Source: JAGXFP01 sp039714535 (GTDB lineage: Bacteria > Desulfobacterota > Desulfobulbia > Desulfobulbales > JAGXFP01). Taken from it: a stretch of DNA of 30,766 nucleotides. Positions 14,605 to 22,504 of this stretch are shown piece by piece. The translations under genes and the position numbers were made by a program. Below the pieces are notes generated by a model. It did no database searches, was not told the DNA's origin, and saw nothing but the letters and a program-made list of their open reading frames with translations. The stretch covers positions 1 to 30,766 of the forward strand of contig JBDLJC010000045.1 of NCBI GenBank assembly GCA_039714535.1. Reading direction: 5' to 3'. How positions within the stretch are numbered: the stretch's first letter is position 1; every line of letters starts with the position of its first letter.

Positions 14605-15159
14605 TCAGAAATAAAGCCAGAGGAACAATAGCGGGAGCAGGATTCCTGTCGTTGTCAGCCAGGCGCCCCGGCCGGTAATGCCCTTCTTGCCCCTCAAGAC
14701 GAAGAGCCCGGTAACGGCCAGGGCTCCGAGGAAGAGGGCATAAAGGTCGGCAAACCAGGACCAGAGTTTTTTGGGGTGATTCAGGTGCAGAAAGTTCATT
14801 TGGTGCAGGACCGGGCGGGAGGTGACTTTCTCTTGAAGAACGTTGCCGGTGGTGAGATTGACGGTCAGGGTGTTGCCTTCCACGAAGATTTGCAGGGTTT
14901 GGGGATCGGGTCTGAAACTGTTCTTGTAGAGGCCGGTCTCGTCGAGTTCTGCCAGGATTTCGAAGATGGTGTCCCGGCCCAGTTGCTCGGTGGCGACCGG
15001 CTTTGCAAGTTGGCTCTGGATCCGTTCTATGGAGTAACTGGGATTCCAGATATCGATATGGTTAACGGCAACTCCGGAAATCGCGTAGATAATGGTCAGA
15101 CCGAAGCATAGGTAGCCCAGGTCCCGATGGATGATATTATTCCATTTGCGCCATTTCAT
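14605..15159 (-). CDS. PepSY-associated membrane protein
   Basis: 184 residues. An N-terminal membrane helix (RDLGYLCFGLTIIYAISGVAVNH, of which no more than the hydrophobic core is needed for the call) is preceded by WRKWNNIIHRD, the common opening of PepSY_TM-like proteins. A periplasmic PepSY-like domain (about 45-115) contains LTVNLTTGNVLQEKV. Two further helices follow (about 133-150 and 165-182), separated by GKKGITGRG. Relatives occur with iron, copper or redox envelope genes. The stop of the DUF4920 gene is one base before this start, so the two are co-transcribed and possibly co-translated. Confidence 0.8.
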   Translation of the reverse strand: MKWRKWNNIIHRDLGYLCFGLTIIYAISGVAVNHIDIWNPSYSIERIQSQLAKPVATEQLGRDTIFEILAELDETGLYKNSFRPDPQTLQIFVEGNTLTVNLTTGNVLQEKVTSRPVLHQMNFLHLNHPKKLWSWFADLYALFLGALAVTGLFVLRGKKGITGRGAWLTTTGILLPLLFLWLYF

Positions 15160-15160
15160 C

Positions 15161-15631
15161 CTATTTCTCGATTACCGCGCCCAGGGCTCGCAGCCGGTAG
15201 ATGGTCTGGGGGCCGATAACGGTGGTAGGATCAAAAGATATCCCCTTCTCTCTGGCCTTGTGGCGGCCATAATCAAGGGCCTCTTTCTTGCTTAATTTGA
15301 GTTCCTCAACAATTCCCTCCACATAGGCGGTGCGGCCCCTGGCCGACAGGGGAAAGACAATGACCCCGTCGGTCACCTTGACCTGGATCTTCTCAAAGGC
15401 AGTGTCGCTGGCAAGATCAAGCCAACAGCCCCTGGTCGAACAGACTTCGACCACCGTCCCGGAGATCAGCACTTTTTTGCCGACAAAGGAGAGTGGGGAT
15501 TTTTCGATCGCAGAAATCTTGGTTGGTTCGGTAAGGGTCAGGGGTTTGCCGAATTTGTCCCCCTCAAAGGCCAGGAGGGTGGTCGAGTTGGAAAAGATCA
15601 GGAGAGCAAGGGCAAATATTATCTTCTTCAT
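15161..15631 (-). CDS. DUF4920 periplasmic protein
   Basis: 156 residues with a signal peptide ending near TTLLA (residue 21). The mature domain has the DUF4920 pattern: VGKKVLISGTVVEVCSTRGC, then W-L, and later IVFPLSARGRTAYVEG. The small OB-like fold usually contains a C-x(3)-GCW cysteine pair, seen here as CSTRGCW, that could bind a metal or form a disulphide. A good promoter lies upstream (15678-15707) and GGAG precedes the ATG. Together with the PepSY membrane protein downstream it makes a two-gene envelope unit; the role is unknown, with metal or redox handling a guess. Confidence 0.83.
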   Translation of the reverse strand: MKKIIFALALLIFSNSTTLLAFEGDKFGKPLTLTEPTKISAIEKSPLSFVGKKVLISGTVVEVCSTRGCWLDLASDTAFEKIQVKVTDGVIVFPLSARGRTAYVEGIVEELKLSKKEALDYGRHKAREKGISFDPTTVIGPQTIYRLRALGAVIEK

Positions 15632-15677
15632 TCTTTACTCCGTAGTGGTGGAATTGCGATTGGCAGATTTGACGGAG

Positions 15678-15707
15678 AATATAACTGTCAAGTCCAACAA
15701 AAGTCAA
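15678..15707 (-). promoter_or_regulatory. Promoter of the DUF4920-PepSY unit
   Basis: On the minus strand TTGACT (15707-15702) and TATATT (15683-15678) are 18 bases apart (TTATAT with 17 is equivalent). Both elements match the sigma-70 consensus at five of six positions. The expected start is near 15671, leaving a leader of about 40 bases. Confidence 0.6.
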
Positions 15708-15858
15708 ACTCAATCATTGGCGCGATTCGCGTCTTTTTGATTTTGTAATGTTGCAGGTAAGATAATTGAGAAGGAGCGCCGATCGGCCCCGCCCTGATCC
15801 CCCATCAGGAAGAGCCAACCGGCTGGAGAAAGGATGAAAAGTGCAGCAATGGTGATTG

Positions 15859-16806
15859 TTAGACGGACCGACAGGCCCGCCCGAAACCACCGGGTATGGT
15901 ACCGGAAGCCCAAAAAGCGGCTCCCTGTTTGTAATCTACGAACCAGTAGCCCCCTGGGCGACGCTGGTCCGCAGAAAAGATAAAGGGTTGTTCCCTGGAA
16001 AAACAGGGGTGCAGATGCAACCCTTCGATGTTCTTGTCAGCCTTCATCAAAGACATGGCTTCATCAATGGTCGGGAGGCGCCAGTCACTGTGACTGCCAA
16101 AATTCTGGTGGTTTAGATCTTCGACGTACTTCCTGACCCTCTGGATATTGGCAATATCACAACCCTGGCGATGCCACATGAGGCCGGTGCTCTGGTCGGT
16201 GATGGTTTGTCTGTCGCCGTTATCGACCAGATAATTAGCAAAAGAGCCGTTGGGGTTGCGTTTGCTATCGAAATAATTGTTGGCGATGATCAAATCTCTG
16301 ACCTGGTCGACACTAAAAAAATCCGCTTTGTTGCGCAAGGTAACGGTTGTGAATCCAGCCGGAGTGGCTCCTAAGGTCGGCAGACCAGTGACAGACATCT
16401 CCTCCGGCTCTACTGCGGTCATTATTGGATTGACCAGGGCGGGATCGGGCTCATTTACTACAGTCTTAATCAGCCATTCACGGATTGCCGCAGTGATGCC
16501 ATAACTTCTGTCAAGGGAGACTGAACGCCCCCCTTCCGCCACACAACGGTCAATTAAATCCTGGGGGGCGCTGATCTGGGCCAGAATCTTGGCGTGCCTG
16601 ACCCCACGTTCCATCAGATATAAGGCGGCGGGAGACTCCCAGGCATCAACATAGAAATAGTAATACTTCTCGTCGTTATTCCGAATCCGCTCGCCGTCTC
16701 TGCCCCCCCAACTTTCAAACATAGTGAAGGTGTCGGTCGGGGTTATCTCCCAATCTATGGAAAACTGTTGCCGATCACTGATATCAAGCATATTTGCTAA
16801 ACCCAT
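15859..16806 (-). CDS. DUF1566 (Lcl-type) domain protein
   Basis: 315 residues; ATG 16806 is supported by AGGAGGT a few bases upstream. The C-terminal part (about residues 195-313) is a DUF1566/Lcl domain: ITDQSTGLMWHRQGCD, then SHSDWRLPTIDEAMSLM, and finally GGFGRACRSV. The N-terminal 190 residues contain YYFYVDAWESPAALYLMERG and ITAAIREWLIKTV and match nothing I can name. There is no signal peptide, unusual for a DUF1566 protein, so the N-terminal part may be an intracellular partner or effector domain. The gene is divergent from glgX across an AT-rich region with a Fur-like site. Right after the stop another frame encodes a hydrophobic segment (see findings). Confidence 0.8.
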   Translation of the reverse strand: MGLANMLDISDRQQFSIDWEITPTDTFTMFESWGGRDGERIRNNDEKYYYFYVDAWESPAALYLMERGVRHAKILAQISAPQDLIDRCVAEGGRSVSLDRSYGITAAIREWLIKTVVNEPDPALVNPIMTAVEPEEMSVTGLPTLGATPAGFTTVTLRNKADFFSVDQVRDLIIANNYFDSKRNPNGSFANYLVDNGDRQTITDQSTGLMWHRQGCDIANIQRVRKYVEDLNHQNFGSHSDWRLPTIDEAMSLMKADKNIEGLHLHPCFSREQPFIFSADQRRPGGYWFVDYKQGAAFWASGTIPGGFGRACRSV

Positions 16807-16942
16807 GATCTCTCTACCTCCTGCTATTTTAATTTGAAAACTTATATCCTTTTAAATGCTTTCTTTTTTCTATAAAATAATTTCCAGCGCTTTACGTTTC
16901 AGGACGCAGAATCCAAATAGGACCAATTGTATCTTGGTTTTA

Positions 16943-16961
16943 TTAAACAATAATCATTATC
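16943..16961. promoter_or_regulatory. Possible Fur box between divergent genes
   Basis: The 19 bases ending ATAATCATTATC match 14 of 19 positions of the E. coli Fur consensus, with the 3' 12 bases exact and an ATAAT-C-ATTAT palindrome. It lies near the -35 area of a possible glgX promoter with -10 TATAAA at 16983-16988. AT-rich surroundings make chance matches easier. Confidence 0.35.
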
Positions 16962-17019
16962 GTTTCGTCAACAAGTTTTTTGTATAAACTAAGGTAGCTA
17001 GATCTACAAAGAGAAAAAC

Positions 17020-19137
17020 ATGACTAAGCTCACAGCCATGCAACCATTATTAACCAGTCCCGGCATACCTCTGCCCCTTGGTAGTTTTCGAACCAGGCGC
17101 GGTTTTAATTTCGCCCTGTTCACCAGAGACGCTGAAGCGGTGACTCTGGTCTTTTTTGAAAGCGGCAAGGCCCCAATCTATACCGAGATTGAGCTTGATC
17201 CGGCCGTTAACCGGACCGGTGATATCTGGCACATCCAGGTCCATGATCTCGATCCCAGCCTGCGCTACGGTTATCGGCTTAAGGGGGTATGGGATCCTGA
17301 TGGTAGCGGCCATCGGTTTGGTGACGAGTTATTGCTGGACCCTTATGCCAAGGCCCTGACCGGTGGCACGAACTGGGGCGAGGGCTATGTGCGGCAAGGA
17401 GCCGAGAGCCCGGCCGACGCCTTTCACCGTCGTTGCTGCCTGGTTGATGGTGAATTTGACTGGGAGGGTGACCGCCCCCTCAATATCCCCCTGCAGGACT
17501 CGATAATTTACGAAATGCATGTTCGAGGCTTTACCTGTCATCCCTCGTCCGGGGTGGCCCAGCCCGGCACTTACCAGGGTCTGGTCGAGAAAATTCCCTA
17601 TCTGAAAGACTTGGGAGTTACGGCGGTGGAGTTGTTGCCGGTCACCGAGTTCAACGAGAATGAGAACCTGAACCGCAACCCGGTGACCGGTGAGCGGTTA
17701 AGGAATTTCTGGGGATACAGCCCCATCTCCTTTTTTTCGCCCAAGGCGGCTTACGCGGTCAATGGGTGTAACGGCAACCAGGTCATAGAGTTTAAGGAGA
17801 TGGTCAAGGCCCTGCATCGGGCCGGCATCGAGGTGATTCTGGACATTGTTTTTAACCACACCGCTGAGGGTGGCGGCGATGGCCCCGTTTATAGCTTCCG
17901 GGGGCTGGATAACCCCATCTATTATTTGCTCGACTCGCAGACCCGGGACTACCTTAATTTTTCCGGGTGCGGCAATACCATGAACTGTAATCATCCCCTG
18001 GTTCGCAAGTTGATCGTTGATTGTCTGCGCTACTGGGTGATTGAAATGCATGTCGATGGCTTTCGTTTTGATCTGGCCTCGGTTTTGGGCCGGGACACCG
18101 ATGGCGAGGTTATGGAAAACCCACCGATGGTGGAGAAGATCGCCGAAGATCCGATCCTGGCCAATACCAAGATAATTGCCGAGGCCTGGGATGCGGCCGG
18201 TCTTTATCAGGTCGGTTCCTTTTCCAGCCATCCGCGCTGGGCCGAGTGGAATGGCCGCTACCGCGATGATGTCCGGGCCTTTATGACCGGCAGGGGGGGC
18301 AGTGTCGCCGCTCTGGCCACCAGGGTGAGCGGCAGCGCCGATCTTTATCAGGATGATGAAAAGGCGCCGTTCAACAGCATAAATTTCATCACCAGTCATG
18401 ATGGTTTTACCCTCTACGACCTAGTCAGTTACGGGCAGAAACACAACGAACTGAACGGCGAGCAAAATCGGGATGGCAGTGATTATAATTTAAGTTGGAA
18501 CAGCGGCGCGGAGGGTGCGACCGATGATCTCGATATCCGCAAATTTCGCTGGCGGCGGATGCGCTCGCTGGCGGTAATCCTTTTCCTGTCCCAGGGGGCG
18601 CCGATGTTTGTTGGCGGCGATGAGTTCGGGCGCAGCCAGGGGGGGAATAATAATGCCTATTGTCAGGATAACGAGATAAGCTGGCTGGACTGGCGGTTGG
18701 CCGAGAGCAACAGCGGCCTGCTGCGGTTTTTCAAAATACTGATCGCTCTGCGCAAAAACCATCCGATTTTCCGGCGACCGGATTTTTTCCCGAAGGGTGG
18801 TCGTCACGATCCTCATGAGATTCACTGGCAGTCCCGGCGGGTTGGTGAAACGGACTGGTCCCCCGACTGTAGAACCTTGGGTTTTATGCTGGACGGCTTG
18901 GCTGTTGCCGATTCTCGCGATGATGATTTTTTCGTTATATTGAACAGCCATCTGGAGAATGTTATGGTTGAGATTCCACCCCCGTCGCGAGGAAGGCACT
19001 GGCGTCTGTTGGTTAATAGCGCTGCCGAAACTCCTGACGATATTCATCTGGAAGATGAGGCGCCGATTTTTAGCGCCCATGAGTTTGAACTAGGAGCAAT
19101 GGCGGCATTGGTGTTGATCTCCAAAGCAGACCGCTGA
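17020..19137 (+). CDS. glgX: Glycogen debranching enzyme GlgX (isoamylase type)
   Basis: 705 residues, the normal length. It hydrolyses alpha-1,6 branch points of phosphorylase-trimmed glycogen in the cytoplasm. The N-terminal CBM48-like domain begins with PLPLGSFRTRRGFNFALF. The GH13 barrel follows, with IYEMHVRGFT, VILDIVFNHTAEGG, the nucleophile Asp351 in DGFRFDLAS, the acid/base Glu388 in IIAEAWDAAG, and His460-Asp461 in SHDGFTLYD; all catalytic residues are present. The C-terminal beta domain ends at about 700. No other glycogen gene is in the window. ATG 17020 has a modest purine-rich upstream sequence. The SGNH hydrolase 86 bases downstream is probably co-transcribed. Confidence 0.95.
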   Translation: MTKLTAMQPLLTSPGIPLPLGSFRTRRGFNFALFTRDAEAVTLVFFESGKAPIYTEIELDPAVNRTGDIWHIQVHDLDPSLRYGYRLKGVWDPDGSGHRFGDELLLDPYAKALTGGTNWGEGYVRQGAESPADAFHRRCCLVDGEFDWEGDRPLNIPLQDSIIYEMHVRGFTCHPSSGVAQPGTYQGLVEKIPYLKDLGVTAVELLPVTEFNENENLNRNPVTGERLRNFWGYSPISFFSPKAAYAVNGCNGNQVIEFKEMVKALHRAGIEVILDIVFNHTAEGGGDGPVYSFRGLDNPIYYLLDSQTRDYLNFSGCGNTMNCNHPLVRKLIVDCLRYWVIEMHVDGFRFDLASVLGRDTDGEVMENPPMVEKIAEDPILANTKIIAEAWDAAGLYQVGSFSSHPRWAEWNGRYRDDVRAFMTGRGGSVAALATRVSGSADLYQDDEKAPFNSINFITSHDGFTLYDLVSYGQKHNELNGEQNRDGSDYNLSWNSGAEGATDDLDIRKFRWRRMRSLAVILFLSQGAPMFVGGDEFGRSQGGNNNAYCQDNEISWLDWRLAESNSGLLRFFKILIALRKNHPIFRRPDFFPKGGRHDPHEIHWQSRRVGETDWSPDCRTLGFMLDGLAVADSRDDDFFVILNSHLENVMVEIPPPSRGRHWRLLVNSAAETPDDIHLEDEAPIFSAHEFELGAMAALVLISKADR

Positions 19138-19223
19138 TGATCAGATAAACCTGCTGAATACGGTATTGAATTGCCTGCTGTTATTGCGGAGACTGGTGGT
19201 GGGCAGTTTCTGGAGGATTGAAG

Positions 19224-19754
19224 ATGACAGAAAGAAAATTTCAGAGGCTGATGCTGGTTGGCGATTCGATGATCGAGTTCTTCGATTGGCAGGACCGTTT
19301 TCCTGACCTGGATGTTAAAAATCTAGGTCGGTCGGGCGAGTCTGTAGAGGAATTGCAGGTTCGGGCCTCGGCCATAGTTGATCACCACGGGGCTCCCGAT
19401 CTGGTGCTGATTATGATCGGCACCAACAACGTCGCCATGGAGAACTTCAACTTTCTGGCAGCCTATGAGGATATTCTTGCCACCTTTCAGGAGGCCTATC
19501 CCGAGGCCACTATGGTGGTCAACAGTCTGTTGCCCATGGAACTTAACTACCTGGCCCCGGATACCGTTGCCAGGGTCAACTCCTCCTTAAAAAGTCTGGC
19601 CGCTACCGCCGATGCTCGTTATCTTGATGTCTGGTCGGCGATGGTCGATAATACCGGATGTGTTCTGGAGGACATCCTGGCAGACGAAGTCCACCTTAGC
19701 TTTCAAGGCTATAAGGTATGGTCTGCTGAATTGGAGAAATTCCTGGAGGGATGA
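19224..19754 (+). CDS. SGNH/GDSL-family hydrolase
   Basis: 176 residues from ATG 19224, with GGAGG at 19212-19216 (TTG 19218 is too close to it). Family blocks are clear: the nucleophile Ser15 in LVGDSMIEFF (block I), LGRSGES (block II, Gly), LIMIGTNN (block III, Asn), and Asp154-x-x-His157 in DEVHLS (block V). No signal peptide, so cytoplasmic. SGNH enzymes remove acyl groups from lipids, sugars or proteins; the location after glgX hints at acylated carbohydrate, but this is weak. A strong terminator follows. Confidence 0.88.
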   Translation: MTERKFQRLMLVGDSMIEFFDWQDRFPDLDVKNLGRSGESVEELQVRASAIVDHHGAPDLVLIMIGTNNVAMENFNFLAAYEDILATFQEAYPEATMVVNSLLPMELNYLAPDTVARVNSSLKSLAATADARYLDVWSAMVDNTGCVLEDILADEVHLSFQGYKVWSAELEKFLEG

Positions 19755-19826
19755 TCAGGGGGGGAGGATTGATTCTCAGTTTCTATTATGAGGCAACTAT
19801 CTAACTTTTAGCCGCGATAAAACGCG

Positions 19827-19866
19827 CAGGGGGAGCGGATAATCCATGCTCCCCCTGTGTGTTTTA
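19827..19866. terminator. Bidirectional intrinsic terminator between convergent genes
   Basis: A 10-bp perfect stem (CAGGGGGAGC, 19827-19836, with GCTCCCCCTG, 19848-19857) is followed on the plus strand by TGTGTTTTAT. On the minus strand the stem is followed by CGTTTTATC. It separates the SGNH gene (plus) from the FIMAH protein gene (minus). Confidence 0.82.
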
Positions 19867-19878
19867 TAAAAACTCCTT

Positions 19879-22227
19879 CTAGTTGCTAAGGCATAATGCC
19901 GAATTTACTAACATATCTGCTGCAGCCGGGTCTATCTTTTTGCCTGATTGGGCTTGAACATGGTTGATGAATGCCCCCAGTTTCCTGCAGTCTTTTAACT
20001 GTGCCAATAGGCTGTTTTCCATTTGAGAAGCTATCTGGCCTGTTGCCACGTATTGAAGGACCAAATCAATGAGTCCACGGCAGTCTTCAATAACCCCATA
20101 GGACACTTCTGCAGAAGCCTGATTGCCCGCTATATCTGAAGCAGTTACGCTGTAAGTGTAGCTAACAATCCCTGTTTGAGTATTTTGCGAAGTGTTAGCA
20201 CTGGATGAAGCAACGCCTGACAAATTATCCAGGGTATCGTAGCTTGGTGTCGGCGTTTTGCAGACTGGATAGATTGCCCCGTCATTAATGCCGTTTATGT
20301 TGATAATCGGCGTCGTCAGGTCGATATTTACCGTAAGCTGAGCGGGAATCCCTGCATTCCCTGCTTTATCAACCGCATAGTAGCTTGTGTCGTTTATTCC
20401 TTCACTAAGATCTATGTTGGCAGAGGCGCCAGCAATAGTTTGTGAGACGCTGTTTAAATTATAGTAGAGTGATTCTACGCCGCAACAATTGTCACTTGCT
20501 ATTAAACGGATGGTAACCGGAGACACATACCAACCATTGTTGCCGGAAACACCGGAAAACACCGTGGATATTGATGGTGGGCTTGTATCAACCACAGAAA
20601 TTATCACTTGGTCAGAGTCTGTGCCGCCTTTCCCGTCGTCAACAGTCAGGGTTATGCCATGGTCTCCTAAGGGTAGTGTAACCAGAGGGCTTTTGCCTGC
20701 AACCGTACCAAAAGGACCGTCCCAGGTGTAGGTGAGAGAATCGCCGTCAGTATCAAAAGAGGCGGAACCATCAAGGGTAATATCTGTTCCAATCGATGAA
20801 GCACATTCCATATCCATATCATTTCCGGCATGTGCAACGGGCGGCTCGTTTGTTGCGCATATTATTTCTGCAGAAACCAAGTCGGAGCTAATTATGTGAG
20901 AAGGCTCATCAAGCGAAGTTACAGAAAAAGATTCTTTCGTACCCCAGTAATCCTTTAAGTGTTCTGCTGTAACAAAGTTAGAGTCAATCAGGTTAAGTTG
21001 GTTGTCGGTAAGAGGTGAAGCGAGAGAGGTCATAGTGACACACTCATTTGTTTCGAATACATTATCCATATTAAGCAATATGGGGAGCCTACTTTCTTTT
21101 GAATGAAGACCGATTTTTACGTTATCATCAACAGAAACAACTGGGAAAAGGTTATAAAAAGTCGTGGAAAGTTCAATGCTTTTTGCCCAGATAAAATCAC
21201 CGTTTTGATCAAGGTTCATTAAGTTGAATTTAGAATATATGGTATTTGAAGGACGGTAAGCAACAAGAAGGCCGTCATTCAAGTCTGAATTAATTTGCAC
21301 TTGTGAGGTGGATTTAATATTCTTCATCCAGAGAAGTTCGCCAGTATCGGTATCAAGTTTTGTAATAAAGACATCTTGACCGTATGAAGCTAAAATTATA
21401 CAGCCTCGATCATCTGTGGCCAAAATTCTGGATTTCCAACCACTATCCGTCGCAATTCCACCATTAGTCGGATGTGTGAACTTTTTTTGCCATTGGATGA
21501 TGCCCGAGCTGTCCACTTTATAAACAATTCTGTGTCTTGATGATCCTCCTAAACCGGAACCGCCGAATGACAAAACATAACCACCATCTGCCAGCTGGAC
21601 GATTCTTCCTCCTGAGCCCTGAGCAATATTTACATTTACTCTATTAAAATATTTTTTTTGCCATTCGATATTCCCGGTAGAATCGAGTTTGAGAAGGTAT
21701 GACCAGCTGTTGCCGAGGTCTCTAACATATGTCCCAGCCAGCAAATATCCCTCGTCACCCTGGGCTTTTATTATATCCGTCGCACCAAACCATGGGAAAG
21801 TATAGCTATGCGTGGCAATGCTGTTTTCATATCTATTAAGCCACGCGACTGTTCCATCGTTATTAATTTTCATTAATAATCTGTGAGGTCTGGAAAATTT
21901 TTGGGCAGGATCTGCCTTGGTAAGGCCTTCTATAATACAACCACCATTCCCTGTATCGCGGAGAATATTAATGTTCAAGGGCAATTGCAGGCTGGGGTCT
22001 ACCATGTCATAGGAAAAATAATCGTTACTCCAGACAACTGAACCAGCTTTATCTACTTTAGTAATTCGACCGGATGATCGTTTGAAAATGAATGACTCAC
22101 CTGTTTCAGTAAACTCAACCTCTCCATACGTCTCATTATATTCAGTTATAGACCCAGCATAGATTGCTGGTGCAAAAGTGATCAGTAGCAATATAAGAAT
22201 AAGAAATAATTTGATACTTTTCATCAT
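19879..22227 (-). CDS. Large secreted protein: repeat N-terminus, PKD domain, FIMAH-type C-terminus
   Basis: 782 residues with a signal peptide ending AIYA (residue 24). Residues 25-450 contain at least five units of the form DxxGxIxWQKKF (TGNIEWQKKYFN, SGIIQWQKKFT, GELLWMKNI, NGDFIWAKSI), with GGYVLSFGG-type turns, suggesting a beta-propeller. A PKD domain follows (about 460-545: LDGSASFDTDGDSLTYTWDG), then Ig-like segments (TYSVTASDIAGNQAS). Residues about 712-782 (GLIDLVLQYVATGQI and FINHVQAQSGKKI) resemble the FIMAH domain found at the end of extracellular proteins. It is probably secreted or surface-exposed and adhesive. Its bases are AT-richer than the neighbours, hinting at acquisition. 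GGGGGAG precedes the ATG. Confidence 0.82.
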   Translation of the reverse strand: MMKSIKLFLILILLLITFAPAIYAGSITEYNETYGEVEFTETGESFIFKRSSGRITKVDKAGSVVWSNDYFSYDMVDPSLQLPLNINILRDTGNGGCIIEGLTKADPAQKFSRPHRLLMKINNDGTVAWLNRYENSIATHSYTFPWFGATDIIKAQGDEGYLLAGTYVRDLGNSWSYLLKLDSTGNIEWQKKYFNRVNVNIAQGSGGRIVQLADGGYVLSFGGSGLGGSSRHRIVYKVDSSGIIQWQKKFTHPTNGGIATDSGWKSRILATDDRGCIILASYGQDVFITKLDTDTGELLWMKNIKSTSQVQINSDLNDGLLVAYRPSNTIYSKFNLMNLDQNGDFIWAKSIELSTTFYNLFPVVSVDDNVKIGLHSKESRLPILLNMDNVFETNECVTMTSLASPLTDNQLNLIDSNFVTAEHLKDYWGTKESFSVTSLDEPSHIISSDLVSAEIICATNEPPVAHAGNDMDMECASSIGTDITLDGSASFDTDGDSLTYTWDGPFGTVAGKSPLVTLPLGDHGITLTVDDGKGGTDSDQVIISVVDTSPPSISTVFSGVSGNNGWYVSPVTIRLIASDNCCGVESLYYNLNSVSQTIAGASANIDLSEGINDTSYYAVDKAGNAGIPAQLTVNIDLTTPIININGINDGAIYPVCKTPTPSYDTLDNLSGVASSSANTSQNTQTGIVSYTYSVTASDIAGNQASAEVSYGVIEDCRGLIDLVLQYVATGQIASQMENSLLAQLKDCRKLGAFINHVQAQSGKKIDPAAADMLVNSALCLSN

Positions 22228-22264
22228 AATCTCCCCCGTTGTTAATAAGATTTATTTATTATGA

Positions 22265-22289
22265 GTTTTTGTTTTCAGAAAACAAAAAC
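22265..22289. promoter_or_regulatory. 25-bp perfect palindrome upstream of the FIMAH protein gene
   Basis: Eleven-base arms GTTTTTGTTTT and AAAACAAAAAC around CAG. It lies 38 bases upstream of the start codon of the minus-strand gene. It could be an operator or a leader hairpin. A smaller palindrome CTAACAGTTAG occurs about 20 bases further upstream. The whole 22228-22504 gap otherwise shows no gene. Confidence 0.5.
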
Positions 22290-22504
22290 AAGAGTCGTAA
22301 CCATAACTAACAGTTAGACGCGGGGCAACAAAAAAAATGTTAGTAACTTGTGACTTCTACTAGAATTTCCCCTGTCATATAGAGATAATTCATCGAAATA
22401 TTAACTTACTGAGTATCTTCAACTCTGAAAATACCTTCCCGTTTATGGTTAGCACCATCAAGCATGTTTTTGGTAAATATCTGGTTTCAGAGAGCCCCCT
22501 TAGG

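Noticed and set aside
15715..15740. CGCGATTCGCG hairpin followed by TCTTTTTGATTTTG, terminator-like on the plus strand
   Set aside because: No plus-strand gene ends here; on the minus strand, where the DUF1566 gene ends, there is no T-run. Stem is only four to five pairs.
17698..18399. 233-codon minus-strand ORF opposite glgX
   Set aside because: GlgX is complete with all catalytic residues on the other strand.
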